A DNA stretch of 64,000 nucleotides from Hymenopus coronatus (GCA_030762935.1 CM060883.1:36355501-36419500), one strand, 5' to 3'. Shown: positions 21,556 to 32,841, counted from the stretch's first letter. Numbers and translations are program-made. The notes: generated by a model from the sequence alone, not told the origin.

Positions 21556-22972
21556 TTTCCATATGTTTGTATAGATTTGCTGAAAATTTTACTGTGTTGC
21601 AGTTACTTTAATATGAAACCCAAATTTCGTTCAAATTGGATAAATACTTTTACATAAATTTTGAGTAGTGTGTAACATATAATCAAGATGTTACACACTA
21701 CTCAAAATTTGAAAAAAAAAAAATTGCATCTTTCGATTCGGAATTTTGATTCACACACACTCAAAATCTTTACTTGTTGATATTTAATTAATTTTGATTA
21801 CTGAACTGGATAAATGTTTTTAAAAGTTTTAAAATGTTAATTTCTTAAAAAAAAAAAAAAAATAAAAAACATTTAATTTGAAAAATTACAGTATTTTATC
21901 ACCTGTAATATTACAACTTGTTTTTCTCTACACTTGTTGAATAAATAATGTTGTATTTTATCCTATAAACTTCATGTATACATTTCACGTATCCTAGGAA
22001 ACAACAAAATGAGTATTTATTTCATCGAGAACTTACTTTAGTTCATTGTAAATTATTTTAACTCTTTTAGCAGCTTCCCGTTCTTTATATAATGAAAATT
22101 TCTTTTCGTATAAGTAACAAATTAAGTACAGCTTTTTATCATAATCTAAAACTTTTTCGGGAATATCCATTTTGATTCATTTGTTGATTTATTTGATGCA
22201 GTTTAAACAACCAGGAATGAAACTTTATTCTGGCGGGGTAATGCAGCAACGAACAAACACAGCACTAATCTACGTCACGACTAAAATTCAATTCCTCGCA
22301 ATGACGACTATAATAATATTAATATTAATCAATATAAGAATACTTCAGTTAATAGCAGGACGCTTACGCGCCCGTGTACTAAACATCCCACTCAGAAATA
22401 ATAGTCTATTTAAGGGTAGTCGAAATGGGATTTTCATAATTTTTTCCATTTTCATATCTTAATTGCATATGAATATTTTGAATCTCCCGCTCATTTTGGT
22501 ATAACTTTCATAGAAGTGCCCTAATTATAAACAGTTTAAAAATATTATTGAAAATAATCCTGCGTAGTAGTATTTTAGAACATTTCGGTACACCTACTTG
22601 GTAAAACATCATAACTTTGTAAATTTTAGTGTTAGAGAAGAGATTATTATTTATTTTAAACGGAAAGTTTTACTTGGCCAATTGGCAGCATTGGTAATCT
22701 GGTCATATTTCCTTCATGCGAAGTTATGTTTGACAACTTAAATTATTTTTTTTTATGTTATGTTTGAAACCAGTTTTCCTAAAAACTAAATTTTTCTATA
22801 CAAATGCCCCATTTTCTCAGAAACTAATAGACATTAACGACTGAAATTTTATCACACATTTGCACCTAAATAGGTTTTATTTTAACAAAAACGTTTTTAT
22901 GTATGTGGATTAGTTATTTTTTAAAAAATTTAAAAATCCTCGTTTTTCAATAAAATTTTAAGAGCTTTATTT
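21556..22972. other. Unassigned A+T-rich sequence
   Basis: Unique, strongly A+T-rich sequence. It contains the hairpin listed next. The open frame at 22172-22462 (96 codons) has isoleucine/leucine-rich composition typical of A+T-rich random sequence. Confidence 0.5.
21656..21710. repeat. Perfect 23-bp hairpin
   Basis: Left arm AAATTTTGAGTAGTGTGTAA plus CAT (21656-21678), a 9-base loop, and an exactly complementary right arm (21688-21710), followed by an A-run. No copy of it lies elsewhere in the window. Function unknown. Confidence 0.95.
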
Positions 22973-23855
22973 AAAAAAATGTGATGCGTTCCATTCACAT
23001 GACTTTCTCTATATCTCTGTAAACATTATTGTTAACAAGCTTATCTTTTATTTATTTCATGCTAATCGAGAAAAATTAGCAGATTATTTCTTGCTTTATT
23101 GTAACTATAAGCGAAATAAGGGAGTACCATAGGTTAAAGTGAAAGCCAAAAGCTGGTTGCTATGTGACTGATGTTCCTTTGTTTATATTGACAGGAGTTG
23201 ACAAATTCCTGTATGAGAAAAGTATACGTTTTTCAAAGCTGAAACAAAACAAAACAAACAAACAAAAAAATCTCAAGAACGATCAACTCCAGGAAAAAAA
23301 ATGTATAAAACATAAATTGTGTGTTTTAACGTCCTCTACATTTTTTGTGTGTTAAGTTTTTGTCCATCTCTTACGGTTTAGTAGTTATGCAAAATTCATC
23401 CATAATAAAGTAGTCTTCGGAGGCTATTTCCAGAAAATTCAAAATATACATTTTATTTTTCAGGTAAATATCCTTAATATATGATATTTTAATCAAAACC
23501 GTTAGAGCCATTTTTTTAGAAAATCAAAATTTTCGAAAAAAGTTCCATGTAAAGGGTAGTTTGGGGTGGGGGGGTTTTTCTCAAAATCTTCATGTCGCAT
23601 CCCTGGAAGATACTAAACTTAAATACCAAGTTTGGTATTTTACCGACTTTTCGTTTTTGAGTTATCGTGTTCACAGACACACGGATACACACACACGGAC
23701 CTTTTTCGGAAAATGCTTTTTTTTTTAGATAAAGGGGACCCTAAAACATATATTTCCGGTGAAATCTCGGTATCGAATTTTTTGGTTGAGTGCAATACAT
23801 TCTCTATACACTATGTACATTCTCCATACATAGTACGTATAGAGAAAGTAAAAAA
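22973..23855 (-). mobile_element. HLE copy 13 (type 1)
   Basis: Full-length antisense copy. Near the palindromic end the sequence is partly duplicated: ACTATGTACATTCTCCATAC then ATAGTACGTATAGAGAAAG. The type 1 block is TTATCGTGTTCACAG. It lies palindrome-to-palindrome with copy 14, 35 bp away. Confidence 0.9.
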
Positions 23856-23890
23856 GTCACAACTTTCCTTTTAATCAACAGAAATGTTCT

Positions 23891-24031
23891 ATTTTTACTT
23901 TCTCCATACGCACTATGTACATAGTGTATAGAAAAAGTATTGCACTCCACCAAAAATTCGATACCGAGATTTCACCGGAAATATATGTTTTAGGGTCCCC
24001 AATATCCAAAAAAAGCATTTTCACAAAAATG

Positions 24032-24073
<42 letters not shown>

Positions 24074-24807
24074 TGTCCATGTGTCCGTGTGTCTGTGAAC
24101 ACGATAACTCCAAAAAACGAAAAGTCGGTAAAATACCAAACTTGGTATTTAAGTTTAGTATCTTCCAGGGATGCGACACGAAGATTTTGAGAAAAATCCC
24201 CCCACCCTCAACTACCCTTTACATGGTACTTTTTTCGAAAATTTTGATTTTCTCAAAAATGGCTCTAACGATTTTGATTAAAATTTCGGATATTAAACAT
24301 ATTTACCTGACAAATTAAATGTATATCTTGAATTTTCTGGGAATAGCCTCTGAAGAGTAGTTTATTCTGGATGAATTTTACTAAATTTTGAATAACTGCT
24401 AAACCGGAAGAGATGGACAAAAACTTACAACACAAAAAGTGTAGAGCATATTTAAACACACAATTTATGTTATATACATTTTTTTTTTTCGTGGAGTTCG
24501 TCGTTTTTGTGACATTCGTTATTTTTGGTTTCTGCTATGAAAAACGTACACTTTTCTCATACTGGAACTTGTCAACTCCTATCCATATAAACAAAAGAAC
24601 TTCATTGACATAGCAACCAGCTTTTGACTATCACTTTAACCTCCGGTTGTCCCTTATTTCGCTTCTACTTACAAGGATGCGAGTAATGAGACTATTTCTG
24701 CTATTTTTTTCTGATTAGCATAAAGTAAATAGAAGTATAAGCTTTTTAAGAATTATTTGTTGCAGGGATATGGAGAAAGTCATATGAATGGTACACATCA
24801 GATTTTT
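23891..24807 (+). mobile_element. HLE copy 14 (type 1)
   Basis: Full-length sense copy starting ATTTTTACTTTCTCCATACG with intact ACTATGTACATAGT. A (GT)n tract lies at 24035-24072 with GTCTGTCCATGTGTCCGTGT after it, then CTGTGAACACGATAACTC. It ends GGTACACATCAGATTTTT. With copy 13 it forms a large inverted repeat. Confidence 0.9.
24035..24072. repeat. (GT)n microsatellite in HLE copy 14
   Basis: About 18 GT units. Its position in the element matches that of the other HLE microsatellites. Confidence 0.93.
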
Positions 24808-24924
24808 CATCAATCAACAGTAGAGGCATTGCTGAATATAGTTGAAAAAATTAGCCCATTATCTTAAATAATTGCTGAGATAATGGGCCAAATTTTAACA
24901 TTGGCAAGATAGGGCTTTTCGACA

Positions 24925-25068
24925 CCCCTGAAATGAAATGGAGTTTTATTTATAGACGCTCTTTAACTGCTATGGTTCTCAGCGTCCCATTCTATACTGG
25001 GCGTGATATACTGATTAATTTTGCTCAGGGGTCTCTTTATCAGGCTTGAGTTAGACTCCCATTAAGCC
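24925..25068 (-). repeat. SINE B, 3' half only
   Basis: AGACGCTCTTTAACTGC, GGTTCTCAGCGTCCCATTC and TTTTGCTCAGGGG are the reverse complement of the distal SINE B body (compare 59680-59770). The tRNA-like head is absent: a 5'-truncated insertion. Confidence 0.82.
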
Positions 25069-25437
25069 ACTTACTATATAAATAACTATTGTAAGCGACC
25101 ACGTATGCATTTAAAAAGTACTTGTTAGACTATTTGAATGATTCCAAGTTTGTACATCTTAGTGTAGATGCTTTTCTAGATGTTATCCAGAACGCAGAGA
25201 ATAGTTAGTTCCGTCCAGGTAATCCATGGAAGAAGGAACAAAACATCTTTCCATTCTGTGGAGTTTCTCTCTGGCTGGCTGCGTGTTGTTACGAACCAAG
25301 CACAGGTATAAATAGAAAACCTCCCGTTGTTCTTGTATTTTTGCCACAGTTTTGCTTGCACTTCTTCTTGTGTGAGTTGACCACCGCGAAGAAGCCCCAT
25401 ACTGCTATCATTTTAAAATAAGCCTTTTTATTTGTTT
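25069..25437. other. Unassigned sequence
   Basis: Unique sequence. The reverse-strand frame 25176-25400 (74 codons, with KLWQKYKNNGRFSIYTC) has a protein-like composition but no recognised domain. Confidence 0.4.
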
Positions 25438-25964
25438 AATTTCTCTACACGTACTATGTACATAGTGTGTATAGAATGTATTGCATTCCACCCAAAAATT
25501 CGATACCGAGAAAATATGGTCCCCTATATATAAAGCATTTTCAGAAAAAGGTCCGTGTGTCTATGAACACGATAACTCAAAAAGGTAAAGTCGGTAAAAT
25601 ACCAAACTTGGTATTTAAGTTTATTATCTTCCAGGGATGCGACACGAAGGTTTTGAGAAAAATCCGCTTAACCCAAACTACCCTTTACATGGAAAAAATG
25701 TCGAAAATTTTATTTTCTCAAAAATGGCTCTAACGATTTTGATTAAAATGCCGTATATTAAGGATATTTATATGGCAAATAAAATATATATCTTGAATTT
25801 TCTGGAATAGCCTCTAAAGACCTCTTTTTTCTGGGTGAATTTTACGGAATTTTGCATAACTGCTAAACCTTAAGAAATGGACAAAAACTTGCCACATAAA
25901 AAATGTAGAGCTCGTTAAAGCACACAATTTATGTTACATAGTCTTTTTTTTTTTTTTTTTTTTA
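25438..25964 (+). mobile_element. HLE copy 15 (type 1), cut at a poly(T)
   Basis: Sense copy from TTCTCTACACGTACTATGTA onward; the type 1 block is TATGAACACGATAACTC. It proceeds normally to ACAATTTATGTTACATAG and then enters a run of about 20 T, where the orientation of the remaining HLE sequence switches. Confidence 0.85.
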
Positions 25965-26110
25965 CTTGGTTGCTATGTGATGGAAGTACTTTTGTTTGTA
26001 TGGACAGGAGTTGACAAATTTCCGTATGAGAAAAGTATAAGCATTTTAAAGCTGAAATTAATAATAACGAATATCTCAAAACAGTCAGCCTCACGAAAAA
26101 AAATTATATA
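25965..26110 (-). mobile_element. Inverted continuation of HLE copy 15
   Basis: GGTTGCTATGTGATGG through GTATGGACAGGAGTTGACAA to CAGTCAGCCTCACGAAAAA. In reverse complement this is exactly the stretch that should follow the poly(T) in copy 15, so the segment has probably been flipped in place and the last part lost. Confidence 0.8.
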
Positions 26111-26782
26111 TGTATAATTATATAATTATAAACAAACATTTAGTTGTTACTTGAGATTGAATGGAAGTATTGTGGGATTTTAAGGGCAACAGATAGCGTC
26201 CAGTTTTTAAACATTTAATTACCGCTGATACCTATATATACAATTGCAAGGCTTTTCTCACTTTTAAAACAAACTTTCACAGGAATGGTTTGCATCCGCA
26301 TTAATAAACGATAGATCAACATTATAATAATAATTATTATTATTATTATTATTATTATATATTCATGGAATGTCACACAGAATATCGTATTTATCAAACA
26401 CTGTTCAAGCAAATTAAATTAAGCCTAAGGGAATAGAAAGCAGCAGAGTGCATGATGGGTGCGTAATTTTACGAAAATGAACCCTTAGCTGTTTGCCCAA
26501 TTACCGTAAATATGACTTGCATTTTAAAAACCATATAGAATAAATAGTGTGCGCGTGAAAGTTGTGCCTATAGCGCAGCAAAAATGTTCGAAACTTTTTA
26601 ATGCGATATTATCTCATTTTCGCCCTCGGTTTGCTCCCTTTTTGTTGCTAGAAATAACTTTCTTTAATGACTTTAAATTAACTTCAAGAAACAGCGGGCT
26701 CTCTCTGCCAGCAATAGTAGTGGGTTTGCTTACCTCTTCTAGTTTGGAAACATTACTTTTCCTCATCAACTCTTTTTCGACC
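26111..26782. other. Unassigned, with an ATT microsatellite
   Basis: Unique sequence with an (AAT)3-(ATT)n tract at 26321-26362. The open frame at 26549-26821 has no recognisable domain and runs into the next SINE. Confidence 0.5.
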
Positions 26783-26992
26783 GTCTTTTGTGATCGAGTG
26801 GTCAGCGTTATGGTTTCTTAATACAGAACCCGGGTTCGATTCTCAGCTGGGGCGGGGAATTTTTCTTTAACTGAAGTAATTCCCTAAAACCAATGCTAAT
26901 AAAACACTGCAGTTACAGTTCAGCGAGTATAACACCAGTCGTTTCTAGTCAAAACCTCTGATCTGACAATAGAAGTTGAAGGGGGCCACGTA
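26783..26992 (+). repeat. SINE C, forward
   Basis: Head GTGATCGAGTGGTCAGCG with B-box ACCCGGGTTCGATTCTCAG, then GGGGCGGGGAATTTTTC and the tail-proximal AGAAGTTGAAGGGGG. The anticodon region is diverged. No clear target duplication. Confidence 0.78.
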
Positions 26993-27003
26993 AATAAACG
27001 TCC

Positions 27004-27792
27004 CTGTGTGTATGTGAACAGTAGAACACCGCCTTTTACATGAAAAAAAAAAACTTCTGAAAAATTTGATTTTCTCAAAAATAGCTCTTAACTATTACTT
27101 GTTTAAGACATTTTTATGACAAAATGTATATCTTGAGTTTTCTTGAAAAGTTTCTGAAGTACTTTAGTATAACTAAACTGTAGAGATTAACAACATATAT
27201 CTTGAATTTTCTGGGAGTTACTGAAAATCTTCTGTATGACTAAATCATAACAGATAATGTATATCTGAATTTTCTGGAAATAGTTTCTGAAATACATAAG
27301 AAAATAAAAAGTATATCTTGAATTTTCTGGGAATAATTTCTGAAGTACATATGTATAATTAAACCATACGGGAATAACAAAGTATATCTTGAATTTTCTG
27401 GAATAATTTCTGGATGACTTGCATTTCTGGTAAGCCCTAAGAGATAGAAAAAAAAAAAAATGCTTAAGTACTGCACCAAAACGTAGATGTCGTTAAAGCA
27501 CACAATTTATGTAAAGTGCATCTTTATTGTTGAGTTCATCATTTCCGAGATATGTATTGTTTTTGGTTTCAATTTTAAAATTCTTATAATATTCTCAAAT
27601 GGGACATAGTTTGGCTCGCATAAGCCTAGCGTATTTCCATGTTCCTTTGTGTCTACAAGAAATTATGTATAATAAAAGTATTTATACAAATGTTTTTCTG
27701 GCTTAATGTAAAGTACATTGAAGAATAAACTTTTTAAGAAGATCTTTGAAGAATGGGTAGAGAAAGCAATATGACTAACACATCAGAACTTT
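27004..27792 (+). mobile_element. HLE copy 16, diverged, internal module amplified
   Basis: Sense element recognisable by GTGTGTATGTGAACAGTAG, TTTTCTCAAAAATAGCTC, the core and a degraded end (GGGTAGAGAAAGCAATATG, ACACATCAGAAC). The short module TATATCTTGAATTTTCTGGG occurs five times, near 27126, 27194, 27259, 27311 and 27382, where other copies have it once. Confidence 0.8.
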
Positions 27793-28959
27793 TAGACGTA
27801 CTGATATAAAGCATACATCAGGTGTACTTAGCATATTAGATGTTCCAAATTCATTAAAGATCCTTTGACCCCTAAGATTCTGTATCTAATATCTTTTTAC
27901 TATCGTGCTTATATTTCTGTTGGTGATAAATAGATATGGAATAACGTTGTACGCTTGAAAACGCAACACCAGAATTTTACCAAATAGATAAGTAATCCGC
28001 AAGCTCTCAAGAAGCGATCTAATGAAACCTTTTCGATATAGAAACAGAATGAGTGTAGTTCACGGTTCACTGATGACCATATTTTTCTTTCTTTCCTTCA
28101 CTTTTTTATTCCCTTAACTTGCCGGGAGGTAGGAAGCATCCGGTTAGAACGATTATTATAAAATGGAGCCATAAATCATCCAACTGGAAGCTTTCACGAA
28201 ATTTTAAAAATTCATCCGCGTGCAAGAGAGATGTTAACTAAAGAAAGTAAACCCGGACCACAATCCCCTGTTAGTATCAGAGCTCCCCTTAGGGTAATGA
28301 TAACAGTTCAGGTTCATAAGACATCGCTGCTTTACCAATGTATGTGAAACTTCATGAAACCGTCACAGCAGTTTTTTCCCCTCCAACTCCAAGATCGGAG
28401 ACGGATTACCTTCCGGTTATTTACGATAACGGCGAGCTGCGTGGAATGTTCACTGATGTTATCCAAATATTCCACTTCAGCGGGATAAAGAATAAGGGAG
28501 GGCTTACGGAATAATAGTGTTAATAAAAATAGATAAAACATTCTGTTGTGGACTTTCCCTCCTTGTTGTACATGTACTATCACTTATATACAGGGTGTAA
28601 AATATATCTTACAGATCTCGATTATATATATATATATAAATGTGCACCATGTGATTATCTTTTGTGGATAAATTCATGTCCAGAAACTCTTTCTTACGCG
28701 CCAAAGCGCCAAAACGGATGGGTGGGGGGATGGTCGTAGATACATTAACCGTAGACTTTGAAGTAAGGACATTGAAGAGTCATTTACCAGTGGTACTACA
28801 TCAGCTGTTACGTGGTGCTCAGCTGTCGTTCGCCATACTTGCAGTCAACGGTACAGTGATATCTCTTTCTGTTTAGTAGTTTCGTACTTTAAATATTCAT
28901 TTATATGGTAATCTTCAAGTGGGAATAACAATTTCGAAACAAATAAAGGGCGCACCAAA
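27793..28959. other. Unassigned sequence
   Basis: Unique sequence. TATACAGGGTGTAAAA at 28577-28592 resembles the kind of end found on some invertebrate transposons, but no matching inverted end was found. A (TA)n run is at 28624-28640. Confidence 0.4.
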
Positions 28960-29063
28960 ATAGACAGGTAGAGTCAGACTGAAAAATTCAATCCCATAGA
29001 CGGGATTTGAACCACGGATCTCCCGATCTCTAGCCGGTTGCTCTACCACTGAGCTACCATGGC
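28960..29063 (-). repeat. SINE D, reverse
   Basis: Reverse strand: acceptor-like GCCATGG, GTAGCTCAGTGGTAGAGC, an anticodon arm with AGA, and B-box GTGGTTCAAATCCCG, then the body TTGAATTTTTCAGTCTGAC. The acceptor arm pairs well but the molecule continues into SINE body. Confidence 0.82.
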
Positions 29064-29091
29064 AAAATGCCGGTGCGCTATTAAATTTCTC

Positions 29092-29159
29092 AACTGACTC
29101 GCATGTTTCCGGTAACTGTAACCTGTCCAACTTCTGTCCTACACACGGTTTCTGTGAGA
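29092..29159 (+). repeat. SINE D body fragment
   Basis: CTGTAACCTGTCCAACTTCT and GTCCTACACACGGTTTC match the body of the SINE D copy that follows. The head is missing. Confidence 0.65.
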
Positions 29160-29242
29160 AAGCAATTAAATTATCACACTTGTCCATAATAGTTGCTATA
29201 CTATGAATCCTGGGTCTTGAAGTACTGACGACTTTGTGAGTC

Positions 29243-29379
29243 GCCATTGGGGTAGCTCAGTAGTAGAGCAACCGGCTAGAGGCTGGGAGATCCGTGGTTC
29301 AAATCCCGGCTATGGCATTGAATTTTTCAGTCTGACTCTACCTGTCCAACTCCTGTCCTACACACGATTCTTGTGTAGG
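29243..29379 (+). repeat. SINE D, forward
   Basis: GCCATTGGGGTAGCTCAGTA, AGAGCAACCGGCTAGAGG, B-box GTGGTTCAAATCCCGG and 3' acceptor-like CTATGGC, then TTGAATTTTTCAGTCTGACT and CCAACTCCTGTCCTACAC. An anticodon stem with 4 of 5 pairs shows the head is fairly young. It lies inverted to the copy at 28960, about 180 bp away. Confidence 0.85.
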
Positions 29380-30105
29380 ATTGGCACACCGAAGTATTTC
29401 TCAACTACGGAGGACCCCGAAGGAGTGCAAGAGAGTCTTGCCGGATCTATCAACGTTATTCCAACAGGTGTCACCAATCCCACACCATGTTTCCAAGCTT
29501 AAGCTTTAGTATACCAAAATGCAGTGTTTACAATTTTCCACCATTATGGTATAAGTCACTAGAATGTAGTGATATATTCCGGTTCTATTCATAGCCGGCA
29601 AATGCGCGTTGTGTTGGTAAGCTTAATAGTTATACGTGTTTCATTGACGCCCTGTTTATTGTTCGCGCATGTTCATATTTTTCATTCCGACTACTAACTG
29701 ACGCGCTGATTAAAATGTGGGAGCTTAACCGAAAACCAAGAAATTTAATTGCTTGTCAAAGGTAAGCACGCCGACATAATATTAAAACGCAGATATAAAT
29801 TGTTCTTATTACTACAATGGCTTACAACGTTAAATACCAAACGCACATATAATGTTGCACATTATGTCCATAGCTCGGTTCAGAGCTTAATTTAACATTT
29901 AAGATGCGTTCAGGTTATCGGTTATAGGTTATGGTTGTGGTGAAGAAAGAAGAAGGTGGCCAACTCATTGCAATTATCTATTTCAAAGGTTGTTATAAGC
30001 ACCTGTATTATATATGACAGACCCCCTAATACTAGCAGGAGACCGAAATAGAACTTCTTAAATAATTATTATATTTTAATTATTTGTTTTTCCACACAAC
30101 TGTGT
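29380..30105. other. Unassigned sequence
   Basis: Unique sequence; no gene or repeat recognised. Confidence 0.5.
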
Positions 30106-30214
30106 TGGACAAGGTTGCAAAGGTAGAATCAATGAATATTCAATGCCATAGACTGAAATTTGAACCGCCGATCTTCCACATTCTCTGTAGTTGCTCTAAT
30201 CAATTGGACAACAT
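30106..30214 (-). repeat. SINE D, diverged
   Basis: Reverse strand: GATTAGAGCAACTACAGAG, GGCGGTTCAAATTTCAG and TCTATGGCATTGAATATTC. Same order as the other SINE D copies. It abuts an HLE fragment. Confidence 0.72.
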
Positions 30215-30215
30215 G

Positions 30216-30852
30216 CACGCACCAAAAATTCGATACAGAGATTTCATTAAAAATGCACGTTTTGGTACGCCCGTGTGTCTAAGAGCAGCATAACTAAAAA
30301 CGAAAATTCCGTTAAATACCAAACTCGGTATTGAAAATCCTCCTCCTCCAAGGATGCGATACGAATGTTTACAAGAAAAGCAAACTACCAATTATATGAG
30401 TCATTTTGAAACATTTTGATTTTCTCAAAAACGGCAAGCTCGAATTTTAGCCTAAAGTCCTCTTCACTCTGGAGGGTTATGCATAACTGGTAATCCGTAA
30501 GAAATACACAAATTTTTACCATGCAAAAATTGTAAACCTCATACATTTTTTGTATGGTTAACCATTTCCGAGATATTCTTTGTTATGGGTTTACATTTTC
30601 CAATTATTGTACTTTTCTCAAAAGGGAAGTCATCATTCCTTTTTATTTACTCCTGACCATGCAAATAGAACTGAATTTCTGTGTCATCACACAGTAATAT
30701 CGCATTAGCCTAGTGTATTCCGTTATTTCCGTTTTACCTACAAGGAAAGAAGTGGAAAGAAGTAACAAGACAATTTCTGCTAATGTTTGTGTCTAATTTG
30801 TTGCAGGGTGGGTAGAGAAAATCGTGTGTATTGTATAATTCAGATGTTTTTT
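30216..30852 (+). mobile_element. HLE copy 17 (type 2), diverged
   Basis: Begins inside the element (CACCAAAAATTCGATAC), so the terminal palindrome is lost. It has AGAGCAGCATAACT, AATACCAAACTCGGTATT, GGATGCGATACGAATG and an end with GGTAGAGAAAATCGTG. Divergence from the consensus is high: an old copy. Confidence 0.8.
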
Positions 30853-31679
30853 GTGTTCATTTAGTGACAAAAATAACTGCATGTGTTGCAATTTTAAAGC
30901 AAATACATATGAAAATTATAATGATAATTATCATCATTATTATTGTTTCAGATTTTCAGCTCAACAGGTTTTGTTGTTATTTTTTACGTTTTTCATTCGA
31001 AGTTCTTCGAGCACACATAACACGTACTTGTATACGTAATTTGTGAGTAATCTGGAGCTAAGCAAGGGAAAATTTTTCAGAATAGCTAACAAGGCGAGTG
31101 GAGAAATGAGATTCAGTTGACACGTGTATCTCTCGTTTGCTGCAGGTGCAGAACGCCCCCTCTCGCAATTATCCTACTGATTTATGCCTCCCTACTCTGT
31201 TTTAATTGCAGATTAATACTGTGGTTGGTGTTTTTAATCCAGATGTAGGGAGCATGATATAGCTGTAGTGGTTAGAACTGCTTGACAGCTGAGGTGTATT
31301 TATGGCTTTACTGCAGATTTTGGGGTTTTGCCCCCCATCGTGATAACATCCTATAAAACAGGGCTCCCTTTTCTTTCTCACGGGTTTTCCCCCAATCTAT
31401 TTCTGCTTATTACCTCATGAAGCGACGGTTATCGTATATAGGAAATATAACGCAAAGGGTGGCAGGCTATGTGGCGTCTGAAAATGTTACTCTATTTTTT
31501 ATGTATGTTGGATAAGTTATCTTTTGTTATTGCTGTTTTTATCAATCTGTTTGATTAACATGGCTGCTTTTTTCTCCCCTTTAGATATTGTGCTGTACAT
31601 GGATCAGTTTATGTGCTTAGTCGTTTTTCTCTACACGTTGTTTTGGTAGCTTGTTGATAAAATAGACATCTTCAGGTTA
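30853..31679. other. Unassigned sequence
   Basis: Unique A+T-rich sequence; short open frames only. Confidence 0.5.
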
Positions 31680-31910
31680 GGTTTCATATTTCTTTTGTTT
31701 TCCCTGACCGTGGAAAGAGAACCGACTTTAAATGTCAATCGCAGAACGACTAGCATTTAAAACATTTGACTGTCACTCTAGCCTAGTGTACTGTCTTATT
31801 TCCAGTCTACTTACAAGAAAACAAGTAATATGGCTATTTCTACCAAGGTTTATCTCGATTAGTATGATTTGGATAAAAGCATAATTTTTGTAAGAATAGT
31901 TTTTTTGAGG
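31680..31910 (+). mobile_element. Old HLE fragment, distal part
   Basis: ATTTCTTTTGTTTTCCCTG, ATTTGACTGTCACTCTAGCC, TACTTACAAGAAAACAAG and TTATCTCGATTAGTATGA follow the distal third of a sense HLE. Confidence 0.65.
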
Positions 31911-32167
31911 AAAAAATATCCACGCCATCTGTCCAGCACCTAGAAGCACACCTGAAAGACGAGGAGGCAAGGAATGAAACGGCAATTATGGGAAAGAAAT
32001 TGTGGTAGACGAGAAACCGCAGCATTCGATAAATGATCAGGGAAAAATCGCGAAAAACACAAGGTTGGAGTAGGCAGTCGACAGAATTAACTTCAATCAT
32101 TCATCAACCAACTAGCCTTCAATTTAAAAGATACTGATTAAAATAGATCGATCTAGTTATAGATAAC
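31911..32167. other. Unassigned spacer
   Basis: No recognised feature. Confidence 0.5.
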
Positions 32168-32252
32168 CTTTTTTTTTTGTAGTGTTTAACGCCCTCTTTT
32201 ACTACTTGTGGCACCGCAGGCGATGACACTTGTGATACATGAAATGAAGAGG
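32168..32252 (-). repeat. SINE A 3' fragment, reverse
   Basis: TTTTTTTTTTGTAGTG, TTTAACGCCCTC, CTTGTGGCACCGCAGGCGAT and ATACATGAAATGAAG are the reverse complement of the SINE A tail. It meets the next, oppositely oriented fragment at about 32252. Confidence 0.82.
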
Positions 32253-32412
32253 GCCGCCTCTCACCTAGTTGGCCTGGGTTCAATCCCAAACGACGGCATT
32301 TGAGATTTGTAGTGGACAAAGCGGCGCAAGGGTTGGTTTTCTCCGGGTTCTCCGGTTTCCCCCGCCATCACATTCCACCGGTACTCCATCTTTTCCATGT
32401 GTCATCGCCTGC
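32253..32412 (+). repeat. SINE A, forward
   Basis: GCCTCTCACCTAGTTGGCC, B-box GGGTTCAATCCCAAACG, GTGGACAAAGCGGCGCAAGG and CTCCGGGTTCTCCGG. The 5' half of the head is missing at the inverted junction. Confidence 0.84.
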
Positions 32413-32432
32413 GGTGCCACAAGTAACGGAAT

Positions 32433-32546
32433 GAAGATGTAGGGGAAACCGTAGAAAGCCCGCTCTGCGCCGCTTTGTCCACCACAAATCTCACATGTGG
32501 TCGCTTGGGATCAAACCCTGGCCACTCGACCATGGCGCGGTCATAG
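32433..32546 (-). repeat. SINE A fragment, reverse
   Basis: GGGGAAACCGTAGAAAGCCC, GCGCCGCTTTGTCCACC, CACATGTGGTCGCTTGGGAT and CCACTCGACCATGGCGCGG give the head and first half of the body in reverse complement. It is the third SINE A piece within 400 bp. Confidence 0.84.
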
Positions 32547-32567
32547 ATAATACTGAAAGTATGTATA

Positions 32568-32569
32568 AC

Positions 32570-32601
<32 letters not shown>
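32568..32601. repeat. (AAT)n microsatellite
   Basis: About ten AAT units immediately before the SINE C head. Confidence 0.92.
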
Positions 32602-32602
<1 letters not shown>

Positions 32603-32841
32603 CTGCCTCCGTGGTCGAGTGGTCAGCGAACTGACTTCTCACCCGGAGGTCCCGGGTTCGATTCCTGGCTAGGGCGGGGAATTTTACTTTAACCAGAACT
32701 ATTCCCTATCCCCCACAGGGTCTGGAAGTATGTGAGAGGAATTTGCAATTGTTTAATGATATAAAATGATAAACCTATTGACAATAACCTACTGTGATCA
32801 GATTTGTTTCACAAGTCATATAACCATAGAAGTTAAAGGGG

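Noticed and set aside
22172..22462. 96-codon hydrophobic open frame as a membrane protein
   Set aside because: Ile/Leu richness is expected from A+T-rich sequence; no start context, no family and no splice signals support it.
28577..28592. ACAGGGTGT as a transposon end
   Set aside because: A lone nine-base match with no inverted partner or target duplication found.
29243..29318. Candidate functional tRNA gene
   Set aside because: The head pairs well but is followed by the SINE D body shared with two other copies, and the anticodon stem has a mismatch. SINE head preferred.
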